Part shown: positions 25,256-35,700 of the stretch, piece after piece | How the letters are laid out: every line of letters begins with the position of its first letter | How positions within the stretch are numbered: the stretch's first letter is position 1 | From: Sphingobacterium sp. LZ7M1 | GTDB taxonomy: Bacteria > Bacteroidota > Bacteroidia > Sphingobacteriales > Sphingobacteriaceae | DNA: 64,000 bases | Direction of reading: 5' to 3' | NCBI RefSeq assembly: GCF_024296865.1 | Contig: NZ_CP101134.1 | Location: 3,534,001-3,598,000, forward strand | Made by a program: the position numbers and the translations under genes | Notes under the pieces: model-generated | What the model was told of the DNA's origin: nothing | Database searches by the model: none | Seen by the model: the letters and a program-made list of their open reading frames with translations, nothing else

Positions 25256-26752
25256 CTATGATTTGACGATGCGTTTTACTTCATCGAACTCATCCTGAAT
25301 TTCCTGACTCACAGGTTTTGATAATAAGGAAACAATGACAATGGTCAAAAAGCTCAAAATAAAGCCAGGGATCATTTCATAAACCTCCTTATAGTTGTGC
25401 GGAACATATACCCACAATAAAACTACGGCACCTCCAACTAACATTCCAAGCAATCCTGCCATAGCTGTGGTCCTTTTCCACAACAGGGATAATAATACTA
25501 TCGGTCCAAAAGCTGCTCCGAATCCTGCCCATGCATTTCCAACCAAATTCAAAATACTATCTTTCGGATTTAGGGATAATAAAAGAGCAATTACTGCAAC
25601 GATCAAAACAGACAGCCTGCTGACTTGCAACATGGTCTTTGCGGATGCTTGCTTATTGAAGAAGGTCCTATAGATATCTTCCGTCATGGAACTTGAAGTC
25701 ACCAATAATTGAGAAGAAATGGTACTCATAACTGCAGCCAAGATAGCAGACAGTAAGAATCCACCGATCAATGGATGGAACAACACCCTGGAGGTATAGA
25801 TAAAGATGGTTTCAGCCATCTCTTTTGAACCATCAAATTTAGTCATGGTAGCCGTATCAAATTTGGCTAAATAAGCAATACCAAATAGACCTACCAACAT
25901 AGCTCCTCCCACGGTAAAGATCATCCAGGTAATCCCGATATTTCTTGCTTTTGCAATGTCCTTAACGTTATCAATAGCCATAAAACGAACCAAGATATGC
26001 GGTTGACCAAAATAGCCTAAGCCCCAAGCAAGTAAGGAAACTATGGAAATAGCGGTTGTCCCTTTAAACAAATCAAGGTAATCTGAATTTTTAGTATCGA
26101 TAATATTAAAGGTTTCACCCAATCCACCGATCTGGGTAACCATCACGATAGGCAATATCACAAGAGCCGTAACCATAATGGTACCTTGCACGAAATCTGT
26201 TAAGCTCACAGCTAAGAAACCGCCCAAGAAGGTATATAGAACCACGACAAAGGTCGTTACATACAAACCAGTATAATAATCCATATTAAAGGCCGATTCA
26301 AATAAACGTCCTCCTGAAACCATACCTGCAGAGGTATAAAGTGTAAAGAACACTAGAATAAATACAGAAGATGCGATTTTTAGCAATTGGGTCTTATCAT
26401 GAAACCTGTTTTCAAAGAAGACAGGGATGGTAATGGAATTCTTGGCAACCTCCGTGTAAACCCTCAACCTTGGCGCTACTAAAACATAATTTAGAAATGC
26501 TCCCGTTGTCAATCCAATGGCTATCCAAGAACTGGATAATCCAGCGGCATACATGGCGCCGGGCAATCCCATCAATAACCAACCACTCATATCCGCAGCA
26601 CCAGCTGACAATGCTGTTACTGCAGCGCCCATTTTACGACCTCCAATTAAAAACTCTTCTGAGTTACTCGTTGATTTCTTCCAGGAATAAAGCCCTATCA
26701 GAACCATTAATAGCATATAAAGGCCAATGGAAATTAATTCGTATGTATTCAT
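25256..26752 (-). CDS. putP: Sodium/proline symporter
   Basis: 498 residues, SSS family, about 13 membrane helices. PutP-type start 'SEEFLIGGRKMGAAVTALSAGAADMSGWLLMGLPGAMYAAGL', with the Na+-site serines expected near '.LAAVMSTISSQLLVTSSSMTEDIYR'. Imports L-proline with Na+. It is the last gene of a minus-strand run 25 bases after the TPR/HExxH gene, which fits uptake of proline released from peptides. Substrate specificity is from family resemblance. Confidence 0.88.
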   Translation of the reverse strand: MNTYELISIGLYMLLMVLIGLYSWKKSTSNSEEFLIGGRKMGAAVTALSAGAADMSGWLLMGLPGAMYAAGLSSSWIAIGLTTGAFLNYVLVAPRLRVYTEVAKNSITIPVFFENRFHDKTQLLKIASSVFILVFFTLYTSAGMVSGGRLFESAFNMDYYTGLYVTTFVVVLYTFLGGFLAVSLTDFVQGTIMVTALVILPIVMVTQIGGLGETFNIIDTKNSDYLDLFKGTTAISIVSLLAWGLGYFGQPHILVRFMAIDNVKDIAKARNIGITWMIFTVGGAMLVGLFGIAYLAKFDTATMTKFDGSKEMAETIFIYTSRVLFHPLIGGFLLSAILAAVMSTISSQLLVTSSSMTEDIYRTFFNKQASAKTMLQVSRLSVLIVAVIALLLSLNPKDSILNLVGNAWAGFGAAFGPIVLLSLLWKRTTAMAGLLGMLVGGAVVLLWVYVPHNYKEVYEMIPGFILSFLTIVIVSLLSKPVSQEIQDEFDEVKRIVKS

Positions 26753-26777
26753 GTAATAATTTTAATTTGTAAAGATG

Positions 26778-29651
26778 CTATAAAATTGCTGGAATTTCCA
26801 TTCCTTTTAAACGATTAGTTAAAATATTATCCGCTTTAGCATTAGATTTCCCTAACTCCTTCAACAATTTGATGCCGTCAACCTCGTAAGGATATATTCC
26901 AAGTGCTTCGTCCAGAAGACTTAATGCTTCGTCCGATTTGTTTTCTTTTAAATTGATCAAGGCCCGGCTAACTAAATCGGATGATTTATAAAACAAAGTG
27001 GTATTCGCTTTTAATTTCTGATGAAATACCTTAGCGTCCTCCAATCTATTGTTATCAGCCAATAACCTGACTAACCTTTGGTTATATAGAGGCTCCAATC
27101 TGATCGGGTCACCACCTCTGACCATCAATTTGTCCAAGAACTCATTCAATTCCTTAGTTTTTCCCTGTTTGGCATAAACCTCAGCAAAAAGCAATTCAAA
27201 CTCTGGTCTGTTTACTTGAGAAGCTTGCAAGGTACGATAGATCTGTTGTAGGTTTTTCAAGGCTTCATCATATTTTCCATTCGCAGTCAAAGCCTCAATA
27301 TGTTGCGTACGGATCAAATAATTCTGTGGTTTCTGGGCCGCCAAATGTGATAGGACAGCAATCTCCTCCTCATATCCCAGCAATGATTTCTGCCAGGCTT
27401 TGAAAGTCTTGGAATCATCTTTTCTATCTCTTAAATAGGTGGATATTTCCGAACCATTTTTCACATATTCATCCGCTACATCCATGGCTTGCTTCAACAT
27501 TCCGCGTTGGAAATAGAAATTCCTCAAGATTCCGGAGTTTTTAGCTTTCTCCATATAATCAACCTCGATATCATAGGCCTTTTTGAGCAAGGCTGCCTGG
27601 GCAGCTAAGTTATTAGTTTGAGTGGCCATAAGGATATTTCCCTCTACCGAATAAATAGGAGCATAATTGGCATCGATCGCCTTTGCCGCTTTCAATCGAT
27701 TTGAAGCTTCATCATATTTACCTTCCGACAACAAATAATCTGCATAATCAACAAAAGCGGGTAAATATTGCTGATCATATTGTAAAGCCGTATCCAAGTA
27801 AGCATAAGCCTCCTTCAAGTCATTCTTCGCAGAATTTCTTGCCAGATTCACATAAACTTCTGACCAATTTGATGCCATGGCCTGTTTATCACCTGCCAAA
27901 TATGCTTTTTCCTTGCTGATCATATCATCCAAAAAAGCATACATCTTGGGATCCTTGGTTTTCAGGTCGTTCAAGGTATTCATCGATTTAAAATCCAAGG
28001 GATGAACTTTAACCTTTTCAAAATAGGCTGGATAGGTCTGAGCTAAATATTCAGATTCATTGTTCTGCGAATAATAATCAAGGGTAAGGCCATTTTCCAT
28101 GGCATTATAATAAAGCTCACGGATCTTTCTGTTCTGTTTATCTGTCAATACCTGTCCATGGAAAAGATGTACATATTCATGTAGGATTACGTTTCTTTCC
28201 TGAAAGGCACCACGTTCCACGTATTCAATGGCTGCTGCTCCAGAACCTACCCCACGGATATCCATCCACTGACGGTTGTCAAAGGTTGAATTAAACCTGA
28301 AATAAGGGGCTTTCATAGCTAAGGCCAAGTCGATGTGCAAGGGCGGTACAACAAATACACGATGCTGTTTTACCAGAAAAGGAAAATATACCGTAGAGGT
28401 ATATAATTGATTCCAAGCCATACCTTTCGCAACATGACCAGGGTAATAGGCGAGATCAGGAAATACTTCCAGGAAATCGTCCATGTTGCTAATCTTAGGA
28501 TTCTTTATTGCCGCACTTATACTTGGATAAGTATTTAGGTAAGGAATTCTCTTTGATTTGATTACTGCTGCCAAACCATTGTGCGCCGGTCCATAATGAT
28601 GCTTTTCTTTTAAGATATTTAAGAAAATCTGCTCCGCTTTAGCTAACCTCTGTTCTCGATCAGTAGCATCAAAATCACCATACAGCAGGGATGCTTTATG
28701 CATCTCCGGTAATACAGAATTTGGATGCGCTTTTACTATTTGATCCACCTTTTCAAGTGCCGCCTCAATTTTATTAGCAGTAAACAATTCATCAGCAGTT
28801 TCCAGCTCTTGTCTGATTGTATTTTCATTTTCATCTACATAATCGGCATAGGTCAAATTGGTATGACCATTTCCCAGATGCCAATGCGACTGAAAATGCA
28901 ATGGATTGAGCGCTAATGCAATTTCCCATTGGGCAACCATATCTCCTAATTGAGTGGCATCAATTCTCCTCCAAATAGCATATCCATAATAAAATCTGGC
29001 ATCAGCGTTCAGCGGGTTTAACTTGAGGCCTTTTACCAAAACCTCTTCCGCATCCTTTGGTTTTTGATCCCAGAAGAAAACATCAGCTTTCAAAAAATAC
29101 CCAGCCGCAAGGTTAGGCATTTTTTCAATAAGGCTATTGGCTAACGCTAAAGCTTCAGGGTACTTTTTCTGCAGCATCAAAGCTCTACCCAAAACCAGGT
29201 TTGTTTCGATGTCATTAGGATGCTTTTGCAATAGCGCTTTACTCATATGCTCAGCAGTTTCCAGTTCCCAAGCTTCAATTTTTAGAATGGCAAAGGCACG
29301 TTGTACTTTCAGGTCCGCCTGATCCTTTTTACTTAATTTTAAAAGATCCTTTTCTGCAGACTTGAAATCATTGTTAAGCCAATGGTATTTAAATTTTAAA
29401 ACAGCTGCTTCTTGCGCATTGATATTTTTTCCAACTATTAATTCTTGATTCACCAAGTTCCATTCTCCGAGATCCAAGAGCTGATTTAAGGTAGCATATT
29501 TAGTTTTAGAACTTGAATGGAGTTCCTTAATGTACCTTGCTTTCTCTTGGTCAAGGAAGGTCCTGACCGCTTTCGTGTCATTGATGTAGTCTTGGGCATG
29601 TACAGAATTTACACTGACAAATAGAATAAGAATTAACCGTTTTAATAGCAT
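26778..29651 (-). CDS. TPR protein with HExxH metalloprotease-like motif
   Basis: 957 residues with a signal peptide (1-19, ending VHAQ). Tetratricopeptide repeats fill the N-terminal about 370 residues and the C-terminal about 370. Between them is a distinct domain with VILHEYVHLFHG (H491, E492, H495) and, downstream, NESEYLAQ, the layout of a gluzincin zinc site (HExxH plus a distal Glu). This makes it a probable periplasmic metallopeptidase or a relic of one. It lies between an S10 carboxypeptidase gene and putP in one operon. I know of no characterised member. Confidence 0.8.
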   Translation of the reverse strand: MLLKRLILILFVSVNSVHAQDYINDTKAVRTFLDQEKARYIKELHSSSKTKYATLNQLLDLGEWNLVNQELIVGKNINAQEAAVLKFKYHWLNNDFKSAEKDLLKLSKKDQADLKVQRAFAILKIEAWELETAEHMSKALLQKHPNDIETNLVLGRALMLQKKYPEALALANSLIEKMPNLAAGYFLKADVFFWDQKPKDAEEVLVKGLKLNPLNADARFYYGYAIWRRIDATQLGDMVAQWEIALALNPLHFQSHWHLGNGHTNLTYADYVDENENTIRQELETADELFTANKIEAALEKVDQIVKAHPNSVLPEMHKASLLYGDFDATDREQRLAKAEQIFLNILKEKHHYGPAHNGLAAVIKSKRIPYLNTYPSISAAIKNPKISNMDDFLEVFPDLAYYPGHVAKGMAWNQLYTSTVYFPFLVKQHRVFVVPPLHIDLALAMKAPYFRFNSTFDNRQWMDIRGVGSGAAAIEYVERGAFQERNVILHEYVHLFHGQVLTDKQNRKIRELYYNAMENGLTLDYYSQNNESEYLAQTYPAYFEKVKVHPLDFKSMNTLNDLKTKDPKMYAFLDDMISKEKAYLAGDKQAMASNWSEVYVNLARNSAKNDLKEAYAYLDTALQYDQQYLPAFVDYADYLLSEGKYDEASNRLKAAKAIDANYAPIYSVEGNILMATQTNNLAAQAALLKKAYDIEVDYMEKAKNSGILRNFYFQRGMLKQAMDVADEYVKNGSEISTYLRDRKDDSKTFKAWQKSLLGYEEEIAVLSHLAAQKPQNYLIRTQHIEALTANGKYDEALKNLQQIYRTLQASQVNRPEFELLFAEVYAKQGKTKELNEFLDKLMVRGGDPIRLEPLYNQRLVRLLADNNRLEDAKVFHQKLKANTTLFYKSSDLVSRALINLKENKSDEALSLLDEALGIYPYEVDGIKLLKELGKSNAKADNILTNRLKGMEIPAIL

Positions 29652-29670
29652 AGTATGAGTGAAATAAATA

Positions 29671-29698
29671 GAAGCCAGCCCGAAGGGAAAGGCTGGCT
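29671..29698 (-). promoter_or_regulatory. Intra-operon hairpin between S10 and TPR genes
   Basis: AGCCAGCC / GGCTGGCT, 8-bp GC-rich stem with a 10-base loop in the 63-base gap. The downstream tail on minus is only mildly T-rich, so it is more likely an mRNA end-protecting or attenuating hairpin than a full terminator. Confidence 0.55.
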
Positions 29699-29714
29699 CC
29701 GTTTAAAAAAAACA

Positions 29715-31187
29715 CTAGTATTTAGCTGGTTGATCAGCTGCTGGTAAAGATTTTTTAATGAATTGACGAATATCTTCGTTCGCTTTGATTAGATCTTCTT
29801 TACGTAAGTACATCATGTGACCACTTCTGTATCCAATCCAGTTCATTCTTGATTTTAATTTACCGGAAGGATCCATTTGCCACATATTATATTTAGCATT
29901 GAAATAATCACAGGCAGCATCATAGTAACCTGACTGCACCATTAAATGCAAGTAAGGGTTAGCTGCCATCGCTTGTCTTAGGTTATAACCTGTATTATCA
30001 TTGCTTCTGTCCCAAGGATGAACAGGTCCGAACATATTATATTTTACGTCTGCTTTATAGTTTAGTTCATTGGTATAATAATAATTAATGGCCGGAGTAA
30101 ATGAATGTAACCATGATGTAATTTCCGAATTATAATCTGGGCGTTCCCCACCATCACGGAAGTCAATTCCAATATATCTGGAATCCAAGCGACCTACAGT
30201 TTTTCCTTGATCACGTAATAACTCTTTCCAGTATAATGCGGTTGGGATATCCAAATTATTCTGTGTAATTACAGTTTCAGACAATCCAGAATATTTGGAA
30301 TACTGCTTGATAATTTCGGATTTTTCTGCTGCACTAATACTTGATCCTTTTGCTATCGCTGGTAAAAGCTTTTCAATAGTGAACTTCTCTACCTCTGGAA
30401 GAAACTCTTCTAAATCTCTGTTTTGCAACTCAGGACCTAGTTTTTTATGATACCAAGCTGTAGCAGAATAATAAGGTAGAAAGTTAGCTTTTTCAACAGC
30501 ACCTTCTCTCTTAATACCTAATTCAGTTGGGGATACCAAAATTACCCCATTTAGGTACATCCATTGTGCATTTTGTAATTCCAAAGCTAATCCAGAAACA
30601 CGGGTGGTACCATAACTTTCACCAATTAAATATTTTGGAGATGCCCAACGGTTATTTCTAGTTACAAAGGTATTGATCCATTCCGCAAGATATTTGATAT
30701 CGGCATTGGTACCAAAGAAAAGAGAACGATCAGCTTTTTCATCTAAAATACGTGAATAACCGGTATTGATCGGATCAATGTACACGATGTCGGCCACATC
30801 CAAGATTGAATATGGGTTTTCCTTAACACCATATGGCTGTAATGGATAGCCTTCATCATCTATGTTTAAAATCCTAGGACCTGTGTATGCCAAATGCATC
30901 CAAACTGAACCTGAACCAGGACCACCGTTGAAGGAAATTACCAATGGTCTCTTTGCGCGGTTGCTGATATCGTCACGGGTGTAATAGGTGAAGTGTACAG
31001 TCGCTAAAACATTTCCTTTTTGATCCCAAACAGGTTGTGTTCCGGTCTTTGCTGTATAGCCAAATTTCTGTCCATTTGCAGTAACACTGTGTTTTGTAAC
31101 AATTGTGCTATCTGCTAATGGCATTCGTTGAGCCTGTACAGCAATCGCCATAATTAGTGCTGATAATATTAAAATGTATCTTTTCAT
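29715..31187 (-). CDS. S10-family serine carboxypeptidase, exported
   Basis: 490 residues with a signal peptide (1-19, ending VQAQ). Alpha/beta-hydrolase peptidase with oxyanion loop ISFNGGPGSGSVW (about 85-97), nucleophile S191 in IGESYGTTR, acid and His expected in 'VQSGYYDAACDY' and 'YRSGHMMYL'. Removes C-terminal residues from peptides, often at acid pH; some members act on peptides with proline. Encoded 44 bases after the SusD gene. Confidence 0.92.
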   Translation of the reverse strand: MKRYILILSALIMAIAVQAQRMPLADSTIVTKHSVTANGQKFGYTAKTGTQPVWDQKGNVLATVHFTYYTRDDISNRAKRPLVISFNGGPGSGSVWMHLAYTGPRILNIDDEGYPLQPYGVKENPYSILDVADIVYIDPINTGYSRILDEKADRSLFFGTNADIKYLAEWINTFVTRNNRWASPKYLIGESYGTTRVSGLALELQNAQWMYLNGVILVSPTELGIKREGAVEKANFLPYYSATAWYHKKLGPELQNRDLEEFLPEVEKFTIEKLLPAIAKGSSISAAEKSEIIKQYSKYSGLSETVITQNNLDIPTALYWKELLRDQGKTVGRLDSRYIGIDFRDGGERPDYNSEITSWLHSFTPAINYYYTNELNYKADVKYNMFGPVHPWDRSNDNTGYNLRQAMAANPYLHLMVQSGYYDAACDYFNAKYNMWQMDPSGKLKSRMNWIGYRSGHMMYLRKEDLIKANEDIRQFIKKSLPAADQPAKY

Positions 31188-31231
31188 TGTGTTTATATTG
31201 TTGATAATTGATTACAATTGAAATTTATAAA

Positions 31232-32755
31232 TTATTGTCTTGTATCCCAAAATACTCTTTCCAGCATACTTGCTTTCTGCTTGATATTTGGGTTATTGTT
31301 TGCTTCAGATTGCGCGTACAATAATGACCTCGGAACTTCATCATAAATTGCAGTTGGTTTTTTCAAAGGTGTCAATGCAGGGTATCCAGTTCTTCTATAA
31401 TCTGCCCATGGCTCACCTACTACTCCAAAATTGGCAATGTACTTTTCGGTAATGATCTGCTCCAGTTTTTGCTGATTGGTTCCTGCCAAAGTTCCCTTGC
31501 TAGCCATATAGGTAGCCAAACTTGCCGCTGGTAATTTACTGTCGTCAAATGAAGCTTTGATCCCTGCGGCATAAAAGGTTTGCGCCTGTGCTGCTGCTCC
31601 GTTCATCAATGCTGCCTCAGCACGGATAAAATTATACTCCGCAAAGGTCAACAATCGAGCTGGGGCTTCACCACCATATGCAATAGCTCCTGTTTGCAAT
31701 GCACCTTTGGAATCTACCATGCTAGAATTGAAGGAGGTTACATTTCCATATAAATACTCATGTAATCTGGAATACTCACTGGAAATATTCGCATCCATTA
31801 CACTGGAACCTTTATAGGTTTTTGGATTCGAAAAATAAGGGAACGGCGTAAAATACTTCTCGCGACGCGGATCTTGATTGCTGTTCATCAAATCGACGAT
31901 ATAGCGATTAGGCAAGAACTGATTCCGGAACTGACCCGATTCGATACTGTAAATCGGATTCTGACGTTGGGGAGAATTTAAGAAGTTCATAATGAAACCA
32001 TCCTCATTGCTAGCAAAGAATTTTGCGCCTGAATTGATCAGCTCATTCATCTTGGTTTTGGAGAAGTTAGGATCTTTTGCTGAATAATGCAGGTAAATTC
32101 TCAATTTTAAGGTGTTTCCAAATTTCTCCCATTTTTCCTTGGATGCTGCCCAGCTGTTTGAAGCATAAATGGAAGTAAACGAATTTGGAGAAAGAACAGA
32201 TGTCCCGGCATTGATATCTGCAATTCCTTCGTCGATTAAACGGATCAAATCTTTATAGATCAATTCATCATCGTCTACCTCTGGTTTTAAGTTCTCTTCA
32301 AACATTGAAGCATTAAAATAAGGAACATCTCCCCAGGCATCTACTGTTACTTGATATACATAAGCTTTCAAAAGTTTGGCTACGCCCGCATAATGTGGAC
32401 TTCCCTCTTCGGTAGCCTGTTTGATCAAAACAGATATATCACTTAATGTCGTTCCGAAAATGGTTACCCATTCTCCATTCATATCTGAATCGTTAATATT
32501 ATATCTTTCTGACTCCTTAAAGGCCACGTGGCCTTGAACTGGTCCTTGACCACTAAACTGTTGAACAAATAAATTTCCAACGCGCATTACATCACTAGCT
32601 CCAAAGAAACCGACATTTACGGTAACTGAAGGCAGTAGTTGATTAATCCCAACTTTTGTTACGTTATTAGGATCGTCATTTACATCTAAAAATGAACTAC
32701 ATGAGCTTACTCCTAATAATGTTGCGACTGTTAATAAACTAAATATCTTTTTCAT
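31232..32755 (-). CDS. SusD/RagB-family outer-membrane lipoprotein
   Basis: 507 residues. Lipobox GVSSC, then 'FLDVNDDPNNVTKVGINQLLPS', the start of the SusD-like_2 subfamily, with TPR-like helical repeats following and 'LLTFAEYNFIRAEAAL' near residue 375. Acts as the surface lid of the SusC transporter and binds the imported ligand. SusD-like_2 proteins are often tied to peptide rather than glycan loci, which agrees with the peptidases downstream; this is inference. The gene lies 12 bases after susC. Confidence 0.92.
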   Translation of the reverse strand: MKKIFSLLTVATLLGVSSCSSFLDVNDDPNNVTKVGINQLLPSVTVNVGFFGASDVMRVGNLFVQQFSGQGPVQGHVAFKESERYNINDSDMNGEWVTIFGTTLSDISVLIKQATEEGSPHYAGVAKLLKAYVYQVTVDAWGDVPYFNASMFEENLKPEVDDDELIYKDLIRLIDEGIADINAGTSVLSPNSFTSIYASNSWAASKEKWEKFGNTLKLRIYLHYSAKDPNFSKTKMNELINSGAKFFASNEDGFIMNFLNSPQRQNPIYSIESGQFRNQFLPNRYIVDLMNSNQDPRREKYFTPFPYFSNPKTYKGSSVMDANISSEYSRLHEYLYGNVTSFNSSMVDSKGALQTGAIAYGGEAPARLLTFAEYNFIRAEAALMNGAAAQAQTFYAAGIKASFDDSKLPAASLATYMASKGTLAGTNQQKLEQIITEKYIANFGVVGEPWADYRRTGYPALTPLKKPTAIYDEVPRSLLYAQSEANNNPNIKQKASMLERVFWDTRQ

Positions 32756-32767
32756 GTTGTTTCAATT

Positions 32768-35700
32768 TTACAAGCTAAACCTTACACTTCCACCAATCGT
32801 TCTAGGTGTAGGACTGAATCCAAACTCCAATCCCCTCGCATTACTGATACCTAACAAGTTTTGTTCTGGATCTAGGTGTGGGAAATTTGGAGCATAGGTA
32901 AACAAGTTCCGACCATAAACCGAAATATTTACTCCTTTAATAAAGTTCTGTCCTTCCAACCATTTTGTTGGCAACTTATAGGAAAGATTAGCCTCTCTTA
33001 ATTTTACAAAGGTTGCATCCAATACATACCCTTCCCAGGCTACATATTTACCTTGTAAGCTATAGTATTGTTGAGCCGAAACGTGAGTGGTATTTGCTGA
33101 ACCATCTTCATAAACACCTTCGAATAGATATGGCTTATTCACATTACCGGAAGCATCAATACGTTCAAATTCCGCTGTTTCTTCTGCCACACCTTGGATT
33201 CTTAAATCTCCAATGGTTCTTGACATCACATCGCCTTTATATTTGAAATCAACCAAGAAGGATAAGGTCAAGTCTTTATAGTTAAAGTCATTGGTCCATC
33301 CCAAATTGAATTTAGGGTTAGGATTTCCTACCTTTTGAACATTGGTTGTTGGCTTAGGCAATCCATTGGCATTGATGATCATTCTACCTTGGTCATCCCT
33401 TTGATAGCCATTCGACCAGATCTGTCCATATTCCTGTCCTGCTACCAATCTAATATTTGGAGAGGTAAATCCACCAATGGAGATATTGCTTACTCCCGGT
33501 GCCAATTCCTCAACAATGGATTTGAATTTTGTAAAGTTTAGACCTGATCTCCAAGTGAAGTTCTCCTTTTGCACAGGCACTAAGTTCAACATCAATTCCA
33601 CACCTTTGGTCGATAAACTACCAGCATTGGTTACCATCGAGGTATAACCCGATGAAGACGGAGCAGGTACGGCAAAGATTAAGTTACGGGTATCTCTTTC
33701 GTATACTGACCCCTCAAAACTAACCCTACCGTTGTAAAATGATAAATCTAATCCCAATTCATACTCTCTCGTAAATTCTGGTCTTAATTCTTTATTCCCA
33801 GCACTATTATTCAAGGTATAACCAGCTAAGCCATTAAATGGAAAGCTTACCAAGGTTGAAACGAAACCATCAGAAGCACTTGCTCTACCAAAATAGGTAT
33901 TGGTAGCATACGGTTCTGTTCCTTTACCCACTTCACCTACGTTTGCACGTACTTTAGCCATGGTCAGAACATTCGATTTCAAACTTGGGAATGCCTCTGT
34001 CAACACTAAACTCACTGCTGCTGCTGGATAAAAGATGGAACGATTTCCTTTTGATAGGGTAGATGAAAAGTCATTCCTAGCCTTCACGTTCAAGGATAAA
34101 TAGGACTTATAATCCATCACCACATCCGCAAATACCCCTACTTGTCTGTTCTGATTGATGTTTCCTGAAGTATTATAGGTCAAGAAGTTACTTTGGTTAT
34201 CAAAATCTGGCAATACAATACCTAAACCCGTAGACTGTAAAGTATTTCTATTGTTTGCAATCATTTCATTACCCACCGTAGCGATCAAATTCCAGTTTTC
34301 AAAAACCTTCTTATTTGCCGTTAAGGTAAAATAGGAGTTGATATTTTTCATTGACACATTACGGTCTTGAACACCACCGGCTCCAGCTGAGCTAGTATTA
34401 CCATTACTGCGGATACCTTTATTATCAAAGCCTTTGGATACCATACTGAAAACATCGGCACCCACTTTTAAATCGGCTGTTAACCATTCAAGAAAATCAT
34501 ATTTCAGGTTGATGTTACCATAGAAACGATTAACCTCATTGTTATTTCTAACATTTTCGATCGACCAGTATGGATGATCCTCTGGCGCAAACCATAATTG
34601 GTTTCCTTCCGCATTTTTAAATGGTAAATTGGTCAAATCATAACTTCTTGGTGTATAGATACCTCTCCAAAGCGGATTGGCACCTTGGTTACCAGCCTGA
34701 GTTCGATCGGATACGTTATTTACATAAGAAAATGAAGTACCTACTTTAAATTTCTCGGTAAGATCCGTTGAAGCATTGACAGAAATGTTATTTCTGGTTA
34801 GCTTATTACTAGGTATTAGACCAGTTTCAACAGTATAACCGTAGGATACGCGATAATCATATTTTTCTCCAGAACCCGTAAAGCTTAAATCGTTTACAGA
34901 ACTTACAGAATTTTGTAAGATATCACTGATATTATCAGGATAGGCCTGTAGATTTTCTTTCTCACCAAACCAGTTGGTTACCTCTTGTCCAGCTATTTTT
35001 GGTCCCCAAGAACCCGTTACAGAGTTATTATAAATTCCGTTACTACCTTGCGCATATTCATTTTGAAAGGCTGGCATTCTGGAAACAATCCCAACACCTG
35101 TGTTGGTACCAACAGAAATTTGATTCTTAACTCCCTTCTTAGCCTTCTTGGTAGTAATCAAAATTACTCCGGAAGCAGCTCTCGAACCATAAAGAACGGT
35201 AGCGGCAGCACCCTTCAGAACACTCATGGATTCGATATCCTGAGGGTTGATATCCGAAATACGACTAGAATTGATAACACCGGAGTTACCTGAGTTACCA
35301 CCACCAGAATTATCCAAAGGAATACCATCTACCACATATAAGGGTTGGTTACTTCCTGTGAAAGTAGAGAAACCTCTAATCGTAATATTAGAACCTCCAA
35401 ATCCACCACCTGCACCGCTAACTTGTACGCCTGATAATCTACCAGCAAGTGCATTGGTCACATCAGGAGTAGGAGCTTTGGAAAGCTCATCAGCTTTAAC
35501 TTCTGCTACCCCATACCCCAATGTCTTACGGTCACGTTTAATACCAAATGAGGTAACCACAACCTCTTCAATATTGGTGGATGAATTTTCTATCAATACA
35601 ATCTTCATCTGTGAAGCTGTGTTGATTGGCACTTCCTTCGTTTCATAACTCATATGACTGATGACCAAGATCCCTTTTGCTTTCCCCGTTTGAAAAGAGA

